Assembly (NCBI GenBank): GCA_002699725.1
Contig: PACE01000008.1
Location: 78,052-87,618, forward strand
Source: Acidimicrobiaceae bacterium
Lineage (GTDB): Bacteria; Actinomycetota; Acidimicrobiia; Acidimicrobiales; MedAcidi-G1
DNA: 9,567 nucleotides
Direction of reading: 5' to 3'
Positions within the stretch are counted from its first letter, which is position 1; each line of letters opens with the position of its first letter. This document shows, piece by piece, positions 1 through 5,753 of this stretch. Made by a program: the position numbers and the translations under genes. The notes under the pieces are model-generated. The model was not told the DNA's origin. It made no database searches and saw only the letters and a list, made by a program, of their open reading frames with translations.

Positions 1-629
1 GCTCCGAGGGGATTGGCCGGTGTGCCGTCGAACTCGAGTTCCCAGAGCGGCTCCAGCCGAGTTGATCGGCCCTCGGTGCGCGTGATGCCGTTGGCCGAGA
101 GGTCGACGAGGAAGAGTCCCGGTCCGTCCTCGCCGATGGCCGTGACCACTGCGTGTCCGGCCAGGTCGGCGGCCTCGACGACGATCTTGGTGCCATGGAG
201 GCCTCCCTCGGCGACCCGGACAGCCGGCTCCCGGGTCCGGTCATCGAGGTACTCCTGGACGGCGACGGTGAGGACGATGCTGCCGTCGGCACATCCGGGG
301 AGCAGGTGCCTTCGCTGCTCCCCGCTCCCGAACCGCTCCACGGCGAGGGAGGCGACCCCGTGGGGGAGCAGCGGCAGCGGCGCCACGTGGTTGCCCTGTG
401 CCCGCAGCAGGATCGCCAGTGCCACGGCGTCGAGGCCGCTGCCACCGACATCCTCGCCGAGGGTGATTCCGAGCAGGCCCGCCGTCGCCAGCGACGCCCA
501 GAGGTCGGCGTCGAACCAGGCGCCACGCTCCTCGATGCCGAGGAGGAGTTCCATGTCGAGGCGGTCGGCCAGGATCTGGTCGGCCAGGTCGGCAACGGCC
601 TGTTGGGCCTCGTCGAGAGCGAAGTCCAC
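1..629 (-). CDS. Acyl-CoA dehydrogenase, small (non-catalytic-type) subunit, FadE27/FadE29-like; 3' end outside window
   Basis: The first 209 residues of an acyl-CoA dehydrogenase-fold protein are visible; the rest lies beyond the window start. The GTG start (MDFALDEAQQAV) is preceded by a strong GGGAGGAG at 647-640, and the N-terminus matches the usual opening of this family. The N-terminal helical domain includes the GLLGITLGEDVGGSG stretch (about 51-65), the usual place of the family's PxxxGG(x)G motif. The middle-domain FAD/substrate motif that normally reads like YSEPGAGSD is replaced around residues 119-133 by a degenerate TVAVQEYLDD-type sequence. Known biology: in steroid-degrading actinobacteria such degenerate subunits (FadE27/ChsE5, FadE29/ChsE2) pair with a catalytic partner to form alpha2-beta2 enzymes acting on steroid side-chain CoA thioesters. 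The gene lies 18 bp downstream of a FadE26/28-like gene, the arrangement expected for such a pair. Assignment as small subunit is good; the exact substrate is inference. Confidence 0.85.
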   Translation of the reverse strand, partial: MDFALDEAQQAVADLADQILADRLDMELLLGIEERGAWFDADLWASLATAGLLGITLGEDVGGSGLDAVALAILLRAQGNHVAPLPLLPHGVASLAVERFGSGEQRRHLLPGCADGSIVLTVAVQEYLDDRTREPAVRVAEGGLHGTKIVVEAADLAGHAVVTAIGEDGPGLFLVDLSANGITRTEGRSTRLEPLWELEFDGTPANPLG

Positions 630-639
630 GGTGCGCGTT

Positions 640-647
640 CTCCTCCC
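640..647 (-). promoter_or_regulatory. Shine-Dalgarno of the small ACAD subunit gene
   Basis: GGGAGGAG on the minus strand sits 10 bases before the GTG at 629. It supports that start over internal alternatives. It begins immediately before the stop region of the upstream gene (stop at 650-648), so translation of the two ACAD subunits is probably closely linked. Confidence 0.6.
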
Positions 648-1835
648 TCAGTCCTTGCGGCGCTTCTCGCGGGGCAGGCCGAGGCCGGCCGCACCGATGA
701 TGTCGCGCTGGATCTCGTTGGTGCCGCCCCCGAAGGTCAGGACCCAGACGGAGCGGTAGGCGGACTCGATGCCGGCCGAGAGCTCGGCTCCGGGTGAGCC
801 CTCCTTGAGGTGTCCGGTCGCCCCGATCACCTCGGTGAGGAGCGTGTAGATGCGGTGCATGCTCTCAGACCCGTGCACCTTGACCGATGACGAGTCAGCG
901 GGGTTCATGCGGCCGTGGGTGTTCTCGTCCGCTACGTACCAGTTGAGGAGGTCGAGGTGGCGGGCGAGGGCCCGGCCCTCGGCCAACTTGACCTGCACCC
1001 ATTCCTGGTCGATGACTCGGCGTCCGTCGGCGAGATGCGTGGAGCGGGCCCAGGTGACGGCGTCGTCGACGAGGCGAGTCAGGCGTGCGGCGGGGAACAG
1101 GGAAACGCGCTCGTGGTTGAGTTGGTTGGTGATGAGCCCCCACCCGCCGTTGACCTCTCCGACACGCATCGAGTCGGGGACTCGGACGTCGTCGTAGAAG
1201 GTCGCCGTGGTGTGCGTCTGCCCGAAGGTCACGAACGGCTGGATCGAGAACCCCGGATCGGAGGTGTCGACCAGGAACATCGTGATGCCCTTGTGGCCGG
1301 GGGCATCAGGATCGGTGCGGGCCGCCAGCCACACGTAGTCGGCGTTGTAGGCGAGGCTGGTGAACAACTTCTGGCCGTTGACCACCCATTCGTCGCCGTC
1401 CCGGACTGCCCGGGTGCGCAGCGACGCAAGGTCGGTGCCGGCCTCGGGTTCGGAGTATCCGATCGCGAAGTGGACCTCACCGGCGAGGACCCTGGTAAGG
1501 AATTGTTCTTTCTGCTCCTCGGTGCCGAAGCGGCGGATGGTGGGTCCGACGGTATTGGTTGTCAGGAAGGGGATCGGACACCCGGCGGCCTGTGACTCGT
1601 TGAAGAAGATGTACTGCTCGACCGGCGTGAAGCCTTTTCCTCCGTATTCGATCGGCCAGCCCACGCCCAGCCAGCCGTCCCGCCCGATCTGGCGGATCAG
1701 CTCCTTGTACTCGAGGTTCTCGGCGAACTCGGCGGATGCGATTCGCTCCCGGACCTCGTCGGTCATCAGGTTCGAGAAGTACCCGCGCAACTCGGCCTGG
1801 AGGGCCTTCTGGTCGTCGGTTAGGTCGATGAACAC
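648..1835 (-). CDS. Acyl-CoA dehydrogenase, catalytic subunit, FadE26/FadE28 (ChsE4/ChsE1)-like
   Basis: A 395-residue acyl-CoA dehydrogenase that introduces a 2,3-double bond into an acyl-CoA using FAD. The GTG start at 1835 gives VFIDLTDDQKALQAELRGYF, matching how FadE26/FadE28 proteins begin; the open frame extends further upstream only by overlapping the preceding gene. Visible motifs are GRDGWLGVGWP (51-61), EYGGKG (63-68), the FAD/substrate motif IGYSEPEAGTDLA (125-137), VNGQKLFTS (152-160), NQLNHERVSL (237-246) and the C-terminal GGGTNEIQRDIIG (369-381). Glu242 of NHER lies where isovaleryl-CoA dehydrogenase-type enzymes carry the catalytic base; the MCAD-type Glu position before GTNEI is Gly. 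From memory the whole protein resembles mycobacterial FadE26/FadE28, the catalytic subunits of heterotetrameric cholesterol side-chain dehydrogenases. It lies 13 bp after the 411-aa ACAD gene and 18 bp before its probable small subunit. Which of the two FadE types it equals, and the exact substrate chain length, are not resolved. Confidence 0.92.
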   Translation of the reverse strand: MFIDLTDDQKALQAELRGYFSNLMTDEVRERIASAEFAENLEYKELIRQIGRDGWLGVGWPIEYGGKGFTPVEQYIFFNESQAAGCPIPFLTTNTVGPTIRRFGTEEQKEQFLTRVLAGEVHFAIGYSEPEAGTDLASLRTRAVRDGDEWVVNGQKLFTSLAYNADYVWLAARTDPDAPGHKGITMFLVDTSDPGFSIQPFVTFGQTHTTATFYDDVRVPDSMRVGEVNGGWGLITNQLNHERVSLFPAARLTRLVDDAVTWARSTHLADGRRVIDQEWVQVKLAEGRALARHLDLLNWYVADENTHGRMNPADSSSVKVHGSESMHRIYTLLTEVIGATGHLKEGSPGAELSAGIESAYRSVWVLTFGGGTNEIQRDIIGAAGLGLPREKRRKD

Positions 1836-1848
1836 GGAGACGGAAACC

Positions 1849-3084
1849 TCAACTGCGGGGGATTGATTCCCAGGCGGCGCCCTTGTACGGGTCGGGCTCC
1901 TTGGGGAGGCCGAGGACCCGTTCGCCGATGATGTTGCGCTGTACCTCGTCCGTGCCGCCTGCGATGCTGATGCCGGCGGTGGCGAGGCAAGCGGTCGCCC
2001 ACCGACTGCCTTCCGAGTCCTCGGCATCCCAGGCCTGTGCGGCGCTGCCGGCGATCGTCATCGAGACGTCGCGCACCCGGCGAGCGAGGAGGGAGCCGTA
2101 CAACTTGGCGAGGGACCCCTCCGGCCCCGGCACGCGTCCTGATGTCACGGCCGCCCGGATGCGCTGGCTGATGTAGCCCTTGATCTGTTCGCGGATCCAG
2201 AGGTCGGCGAGCCCCTGCCGCAGGACGGGGTCGTCGCCGAGTCCCAGGGCCTGCGCTGCGACGATGAGCCCGGGCGACCGGTCGGCGTTGAGGCCGCTCC
2301 CGCCCCCGGCGCCGATCGAGACCCGCTCGAACATCAACATGGCAACCGCCAGGTTCCAGCCCTGGCCGAGGTCCCCCAGTTGGTAGTCGACGGGAACCCT
2401 GGCCTCGGTGAAGAAAACCTCGTTGAAGCCGCTCCCACCGGAGATCTGGCGCAGCGGACGCACCTCGATGCCCGGCTGTGCCATGTCGACGATGAACATG
2501 GTCAGGCCCTGGTGCTTGGGCAGCGTGGCGTCGGTCCGGGCGACGACGATGCCGTAGTCGCAGTAGTGGGCGCCCGAGGTCCACACCTTCTGGCCCTCGA
2601 GGATCCATTCGTCACCGTCCCGGGTCGCCCGGGTGGACAGTCCGGCAACGTCGGAGCCGGCGCCCGGTTCGGAGAACATCTGGCACCAGATGCTGGCACC
2701 GCTGATGTTGTCGGGCATGAACCGGGCCTTCTGCTCCGGAGTGCCGAACTGGTCCAGCATCGGCAGGCACATGCCGTGGGAGATGGACAGGGGCATGTTG
2801 GGCAGGTACCAGCCCTGGACCTCCTGGTTGAACAGTTCCTGGTGCCGTTTCGTGAGGCCCGCTCCGCCGAACTCGGTCGGGAACCTCAGGCCGCCCAGTC
2901 CGGCATCGACCATGGCTCCCTGGAAGGCCCTTGCCGTGGCGACGCCCTCCGGGTCCTCGTCGCCGACGGTTCCGGACCGGTCGCCGGCACGCGAGCAGTT
3001 GGCCTCGAGGAACTCGGCCACACGGCGTCGGAAGTCTGCCACTTCGACGTCGCCCAGTTCGGTGTCGTCGATCTGGGTATCCAT
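1849..3084 (-). CDS. Acyl-CoA dehydrogenase family protein (stand-alone type, 411 aa)
   Basis: A full-length acyl-CoA dehydrogenase and the first gene of the leftward operon. Visible features are FPTEFGGAGL (68-77), the flavin/substrate motif MFSEPGAGSDVAGLSTRA (136-153), EGQKVWTSGAH (163-173), GFNEVFF (219-225), FERVSIGAGGG (252-262) and the C-terminal GGTDEVQRNIIGERVLGLP (376-394). Glu253 in FERVS occupies the isovaleryl-CoA dehydrogenase-type catalytic position, and the alternative Glu position near the C-terminus is Gly. The length is normal for the family. Residues 31-50 form a small hydrophilic insertion between the first helices. The ATG at 3084 has no recognisable Shine-Dalgarno; instead a TANNNT box sits 7 bases upstream, suggesting a leaderless mRNA. 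The substrate is probably a steroid- or branched-chain CoA thioester given its neighbours, but nothing in the sequence proves this. Confidence 0.9.
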   Translation of the reverse strand: MDTQIDDTELGDVEVADFRRRVAEFLEANCSRAGDRSGTVGDEDPEGVATARAFQGAMVDAGLGGLRFPTEFGGAGLTKRHQELFNQEVQGWYLPNMPLSISHGMCLPMLDQFGTPEQKARFMPDNISGASIWCQMFSEPGAGSDVAGLSTRATRDGDEWILEGQKVWTSGAHYCDYGIVVARTDATLPKHQGLTMFIVDMAQPGIEVRPLRQISGGSGFNEVFFTEARVPVDYQLGDLGQGWNLAVAMLMFERVSIGAGGGSGLNADRSPGLIVAAQALGLGDDPVLRQGLADLWIREQIKGYISQRIRAAVTSGRVPGPEGSLAKLYGSLLARRVRDVSMTIAGSAAQAWDAEDSEGSRWATACLATAGISIAGGTDEVQRNIIGERVLGLPKEPDPYKGAAWESIPRS

Positions 3085-3097
3085 GGCGCTGACCGTA
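3085..3097 (-). promoter_or_regulatory. Candidate leaderless promoter (-10 TACGGT) for the ACAD operon
   Basis: Reading leftwards, TACGGT (3097-3092) matches the actinobacterial -10 pattern TANNNT. It is followed by exactly 7 bases (CAGCGCC) and then the ATG at 3084, the spacing expected when transcription begins at or next to the start codon. There is no Shine-Dalgarno upstream of this ATG, consistent with leaderless translation. The -35 region (about 3115-3120, CCCGGC) does not resemble a consensus. Confidence 0.4.
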
Positions 3098-3247
3098 CCG
3101 GGCGACCCGTGTCGGCCGGGGATCGGGCGTTGGGAGTGATGACGGGAAGCGGGTGGCGGTGATTCGTGGTGGCCGAAGTCGATGGGCGCGAGAGTGGTCC
3201 TTGTCGTCGGGGGCTCGAGGGGCCAGTCTGTGGTGTCGTCGAGGCTC

Positions 3248-3254
3248 GGGAGGT
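3248..3254 (+). promoter_or_regulatory. Shine-Dalgarno that fixes the SDR start
   Basis: GGGAGGT lies 6 bases upstream of the GTG at 3261. This is the best ribosome site in the region and favours the GTG over the in-frame ATG at 3153, which would add 36 residues rich in Arg, Trp and Ser that do not resemble an SDR N-terminus. Confidence 0.7.
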
Positions 3255-3260
3255 CGATCC

Positions 3261-4028
3261 GTGGGGAGCAGTCAGGGGAAGGTGGTGCTGGTCACCGGTG
3301 CCGCCGGCGGGATCGGAGCGGCCGCAGCGCTCCTGTTCGCCACCGAGGGGGCGGCCCATGTCGCACTAGCGGACCGGGACGCCGACCGTCTCGAGGCGTC
3401 CGCAGGTGTCGTCCGGGATTCCGGTGGATCGGCGTCGGCCCATGCCTTCGACGTGACGGACGAGGCGGCCGTCGCCGCATGGGTGGACGGTGTGGCCGCC
3501 GCACACGGACGAATCGACTGCGCCTTCAACAACGCCGGCATCAGCCAGCCCAGCACACCCCTGCACGAGATGGAGCGTGAGGCCTTCGAGGAGGTGATCG
3601 CCGTCAACCTGACGTCGGTCTTCCTCTGCCTCAAGCACGAACTCCGCCACCTGGTCGCCCAGGGCACGGGCGGGGCGATCGTCAACACGTCGTCCGGCGC
3701 CGGTCTGGTTCCCGCTCCCGGGCAACCCCACTACACGGCGGCGAAGCACGGTGTCCTCGGACTCACCCGCTTGGTCGCCCGGGAATACCTTCGTAACGAG
3801 ATTCGCTGCAACGCCATCCTTCCCGGCATCACCGATACGCCGATGCTGCGTGGCGGCGGGGAAGATCTCACGGACCGGGCACGCGAGGGCCTCCGGAAGT
3901 TCTCGCCGACCGGCGAACTGCTCGACCCAACGGAGGTCGCCGCCGCCGCCGTGTGGCTGTGCTCAGACGCCGCCCGCCGCATCAACGGGCAGTCGATCGT
4001 CGTCGACGGCGGCGGGATCCTGCATTGA
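3261..4028 (+). CDS. Short-chain dehydrogenase/reductase (classical SDR)
   Basis: A 255-residue classical SDR oxidoreductase, the usual family length. The Rossmann nucleotide motif TGAAGGIG is at 12-19, and Asp38 at the end of the second strand suggests preference for NAD(H) over NADP(H). NNAG is at 90-93, with Asn116 in AVNLTS, catalytic Ser145 in NTSSGAG, and Tyr158/Lys162 in YTAAK, so the Asn-Ser-Tyr-Lys tetrad is complete. The C-terminal INGQSIVVDGGG (241-252) is typical. It is the first gene of the six-gene rightward operon, and a 73-bp gap follows it. With hydratases and a thiolase-fold enzyme downstream, a role as beta-hydroxyacyl-CoA or hydroxysteroid dehydrogenase in steroid breakdown is plausible, but SDR substrate cannot be read from sequence. 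It shows no special likeness to IpdF that I can recall. Confidence 0.9.
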   Translation: MGSSQGKVVLVTGAAGGIGAAAALLFATEGAAHVALADRDADRLEASAGVVRDSGGSASAHAFDVTDEAAVAAWVDGVAAAHGRIDCAFNNAGISQPSTPLHEMEREAFEEVIAVNLTSVFLCLKHELRHLVAQGTGGAIVNTSSGAGLVPAPGQPHYTAAKHGVLGLTRLVAREYLRNEIRCNAILPGITDTPMLRGGGEDLTDRAREGLRKFSPTGELLDPTEVAAAAVWLCSDAARRINGQSIVVDGGGILH

Positions 4029-4059
4029 CGCGGCTTCGGCCCAGGGGGAGCCTGCCTCC

Positions 4060-4065
4060 TACACT
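4060..4065 (+). promoter_or_regulatory. Possible internal -10 box (TACACT) before the DUF35 gene
   Basis: TACACT fits TANNNT and lies in the 73-bp gap between the SDR and DUF35 genes, which is by far the largest gap inside the operon. Transcription from it would start near 4072 and give a leader of about 30 bases containing GGGGAG (4093-4098) just before the ATG at 4102. No good -35 hexamer is seen at 16-18 bp; TTCGGC is 19 bp away. It may give the downstream five genes their own promoter. Confidence 0.3.
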
Positions 4066-4101
4066 CGGCGGACAGACAACACTGTGGAGAATGGGGAGTC
4101 A

Positions 4102-4557
4102 ATGACCGATACTGCGCCAACGAAGGCCCGCGTGCCTGCTGTCGAGGGCCTCTTCACCATGGACGACCCTCCGCACCTCATCGGTGGCCGGTTGTCCGAA
4201 ACCGGCGGCTACTGCTTTCCGAAGGACCTCGGGGGATCCGACCCGGCGGCCTCGGGAGGCGAGGTCGACGAGGTCCTCCTGTCGCGCACCGGTCTCATCT
4301 GGTCCTTCACGAACAGCGCCTATCCGCCGCCGCAGCCGTTCGTCATCAACGAGCCCTACGAGCCTGTGACAGTCGCCGCTGTCGAACTCGAGGAAGAGCG
4401 CATGGTCGTCCTCGGGCAGGTCCACCCGGACTGGAGCGTTGCGGACCTCGAGGTCGGCATGGCCGTCGAATTGGTCCTCGGGACACTGTACGAGGACGAC
4501 GACCACGAGTACCTGACCTGGCAGTGGCGGCCGGTACCTGCCGCGGAAGGATCCTGA
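4102..4557 (+). CDS. DUF35/OB-fold acyl-CoA-associated protein lacking its zinc-ribbon cysteines
   Basis: A 151-residue protein of the DUF35 OB-fold family. Such proteins are small partners of thiolase-fold enzymes and consist of an N-terminal rubredoxin-like zinc ribbon followed by an OB fold. The layout is recognisable: LIGGR (26-30), a YCFP turn (37-40), then VDEVLLSRTGLIWSFTN (55-71) entering the OB fold, and VGMAVELVLGTLYED (118-132) near the end. The four zinc-binding cysteines expected between about residues 31 and 51 are absent (Leu31 and Thr34 at the CxxC site; no CPxC after FPK), and the protein has one cysteine only, Cys38. The ATG at 4102 is preceded by GGGGAG, with only 3 bases between; an upstream in-frame GTG at 4084 is a weaker alternative. 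Its stop overlaps the thiolase start by one base (TGATG), so the two are probably a translationally coupled complex, like ChsH2(DUF35)-Ltp2 or BbsA-BbsB. The specific function is inference. Confidence 0.8.
   Translation: MTDTAPTKARVPAVEGLFTMDDPPHLIGGRLSETGGYCFPKDLGGSDPAASGGEVDEVLLSRTGLIWSFTNSAYPPPQPFVINEPYEPVTVAAVELEEERMVVLGQVHPDWSVADLEVGMAVELVLGTLYEDDDHEYLTWQWRPVPAAEGS
4545..4551 (+). promoter_or_regulatory. Shine-Dalgarno of the thiolase-fold gene
   Basis: GGAAGGA is 5 bases before the ATG at 4557. It lies within the last codons of the DUF35 gene and selects this ATG over the in-frame upstream ATG at 4524. Confidence 0.55.
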
Positions 4558-5744
4558 TGGACGAGATCGCCGTTCTCGGGGTCGGCATGCATCCCTGGGG
4601 GAAGTGGGGCCGGAACTTCGTCGACTATGGCGTGCACGCAGCGCGAGAAGCGATTGCCGACGCCGGGGTCGAGTGGCGCGACGTGGGCTTCGTCTCGGGG
4701 GCAATCACGGTGCGCTGTGGCTATCCGGGCTATGTGGCAGGGAGCACTTTCGCCCGGGCGCTCGGATTCACCGGTGCCCAGGTGGCCAGTTCCTATTCCG
4801 CCTGCGCATCCGGGGCGACCGCACTTTCGGTGGCCCGCGGGCAGATCCTCTCGGGCGCCTGTGAGGTGGCGCTCGTCGTGGGCGCCGACACGACCCCCAA
4901 GGGATTCCTCGCACCGAACGAGGGCAGGCGCACCGATGACACCGACTGGCTGCGGTTCCACCTGGTCGGAGCCACCAATCCCGTCTACTTCGCCCTACAC
5001 GCACGTCGCCGCATGGCGCTCCACGGCGCCACTCCCGCCGACTTCGCCGCCGTCAAGGCCAAGAACAGCCGCCACGGGGTACATAACCCGAATGCCCGCT
5101 TTGCGAAGGAGTTCAGCGTCGAGGACGTGGCCAACTCGCCAGTCGTGTCCGACCCTTTGCGCCTCCTCGAGATCTGCGCAACCAGCGACGGCGGTGCTGC
5201 CGTGGTGGTCGCCTCGATGGACTATGCGCGTCGCCTCGGTGTGACAGATCCGGTGCGGGTGGCGGGCATCTCGCTGGTGACGCCCACCTACCCCGACACA
5301 GTGATCGACCTTCCGTACCTGGCCACCGACTCGGCCGCCGCCGCCGAGCCCCCCGACCTGAGCTTCAAGGAATCGATCGGCGCACGGGTCTACGAGGAGG
5401 CGGGCATCGGCCCCGAAGATGTCGATCTGGCTGAGGTCTACGACCTCTCCTCAGCACTCGAACTGGACTGGTATGAACACCTGGGCCTCTGCGAGGTCGG
5501 GGAGGCAGAGTCGCTCCTGCGCTCGGGGGCCACCAGCATCGGCGGACGCATCCCCGTCAACGCCAGCGGTGGGCTGGGTGCCTTCGGTGAGGCCGTACCG
5601 GCCCAGGCGATCGCGCAGGTCTGCGAGCTCACCTGGCAGTTGTCCGGACGGGCCGGGAAGCGCCAGGTCGAGGGGGCGAGGGTCGGAGTCACGGCCAACC
5701 AGGGCCTCTTCGGTAACGGATCTTCCGTCCTGCTCCGCCGCTAA
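4557..5744 (+). CDS. Thiolase-fold lipid-transfer protein (SCP-2 thiolase / steroid aldolase family)
   Basis: A 395-residue thiolase-superfamily protein of the SCP-2/Ltp branch, which cleaves beta-keto acyl-CoAs by thiolysis or, in the Ltp2 branch, beta-hydroxy steroid side chains by retro-aldol reaction. The nucleophile motif SYSACASGATAL (79-90) supplies Cys83. DPLRLLEICATSDGGAAVV (199-217) is a standard family block. The usual HDCFS-type motif is VYDLSSALEL (294-303), with Tyr295 in place of His. The GHP motif near the C-terminus is replaced by NASGGLGAFGEAVPAQ (335-350), so the canonical His is Glu345. The remaining C-terminal block, QLSGRAGKRQVEGARVG (361-377), is normal. From memory, a Tyr at the first site is also catalytic in M. 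tuberculosis Ltp2 (Tyr294), whereas the second Ltp2 Tyr (344) would here be Val347. It overlaps the DUF35 gene and precedes the EchA20-like gene by 9 bp. It is certainly thiolase-fold; thiolase versus aldolase is open. Confidence 0.88.
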   Translation: MDEIAVLGVGMHPWGKWGRNFVDYGVHAAREAIADAGVEWRDVGFVSGAITVRCGYPGYVAGSTFARALGFTGAQVASSYSACASGATALSVARGQILSGACEVALVVGADTTPKGFLAPNEGRRTDDTDWLRFHLVGATNPVYFALHARRRMALHGATPADFAAVKAKNSRHGVHNPNARFAKEFSVEDVANSPVVSDPLRLLEICATSDGGAAVVVASMDYARRLGVTDPVRVAGISLVTPTYPDTVIDLPYLATDSAAAAEPPDLSFKESIGARVYEEAGIGPEDVDLAEVYDLSSALELDWYEHLGLCEVGEAESLLRSGATSIGGRIPVNASGGLGAFGEAVPAQAIAQVCELTWQLSGRAGKRQVEGARVGVTANQGLFGNGSSVLLRR

Positions 5745-5753
5745 GGTCCGATC

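Larger units (their letters stand above)
3085..3260. other. Divergent intergenic spacer between the two operons
   Basis: This 176-bp spacer separates the leftward ACAD operon from the rightward operon and must hold at least one promoter. Apart from the TACGGT box next to the left gene, I see no TA dinucleotide at all from 3098 to 3260, so no sigma-70-like TANNNT -10 box is available for the rightward SDR gene here. I looked for the mycobacterial steroid-regulator operators (KstR type TNNAACNNGTTNNA and KstR2 type AAGCAANNNNTTGCTT) and found neither. Several short GC-rich inverted repeats occur, for example CGGG-CGA-CCCG near 3099-3109, but they are not distinctive at this base composition. 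Confidence 0.5.

Noticed and set aside
153..797. Long plus-strand open frame opposite the small ACAD subunit
   Set aside because: It is antisense to two well-conserved ACAD genes and its translation resembles no protein. High-GC codon bias leaves such opposite frames open.
1836..2027. N-terminal extension of the FadE26/28-like protein into the upstream gene
   Set aside because: It overlaps the conserved C-terminus of the 411-aa ACAD in another frame and is low complexity. The GTG at 1835 matches the family start.
2380..3162. 260-codon plus-strand open frame opposite the 411-aa ACAD
   Set aside because: It is a shadow of a clearly conserved gene on the other strand, with Gly/Val/Asp/Leu-rich composition and no domain pattern.
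3153..3260. N-terminal extension of the SDR from the ATG at 3153
   Set aside because: The extra 36 residues are Arg/Ser/Trp-rich and unlike SDRs. GTG at 3261 has a strong Shine-Dalgarno and places the Rossmann motif at the normal distance from the N-terminus.
3085..3260. KstR or KstR2 operator in the divergent spacer
   Set aside because: No match to either palindrome was found. The region is almost devoid of the A/T-rich half-sites they need.
3751..4101. Upstream extension of the DUF35 frame into the SDR gene
   Set aside because: It is a shadow frame of the SDR. The family similarity begins after the ATG at 4102.
5742..5753. TAAGGT six bases before the EchA20-like ATG as a third leaderless promoter
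   Set aside because: The TAA is the stop codon of the preceding gene and AAGG can serve as a Shine-Dalgarno. The tight operon spacing explains it without a promoter.
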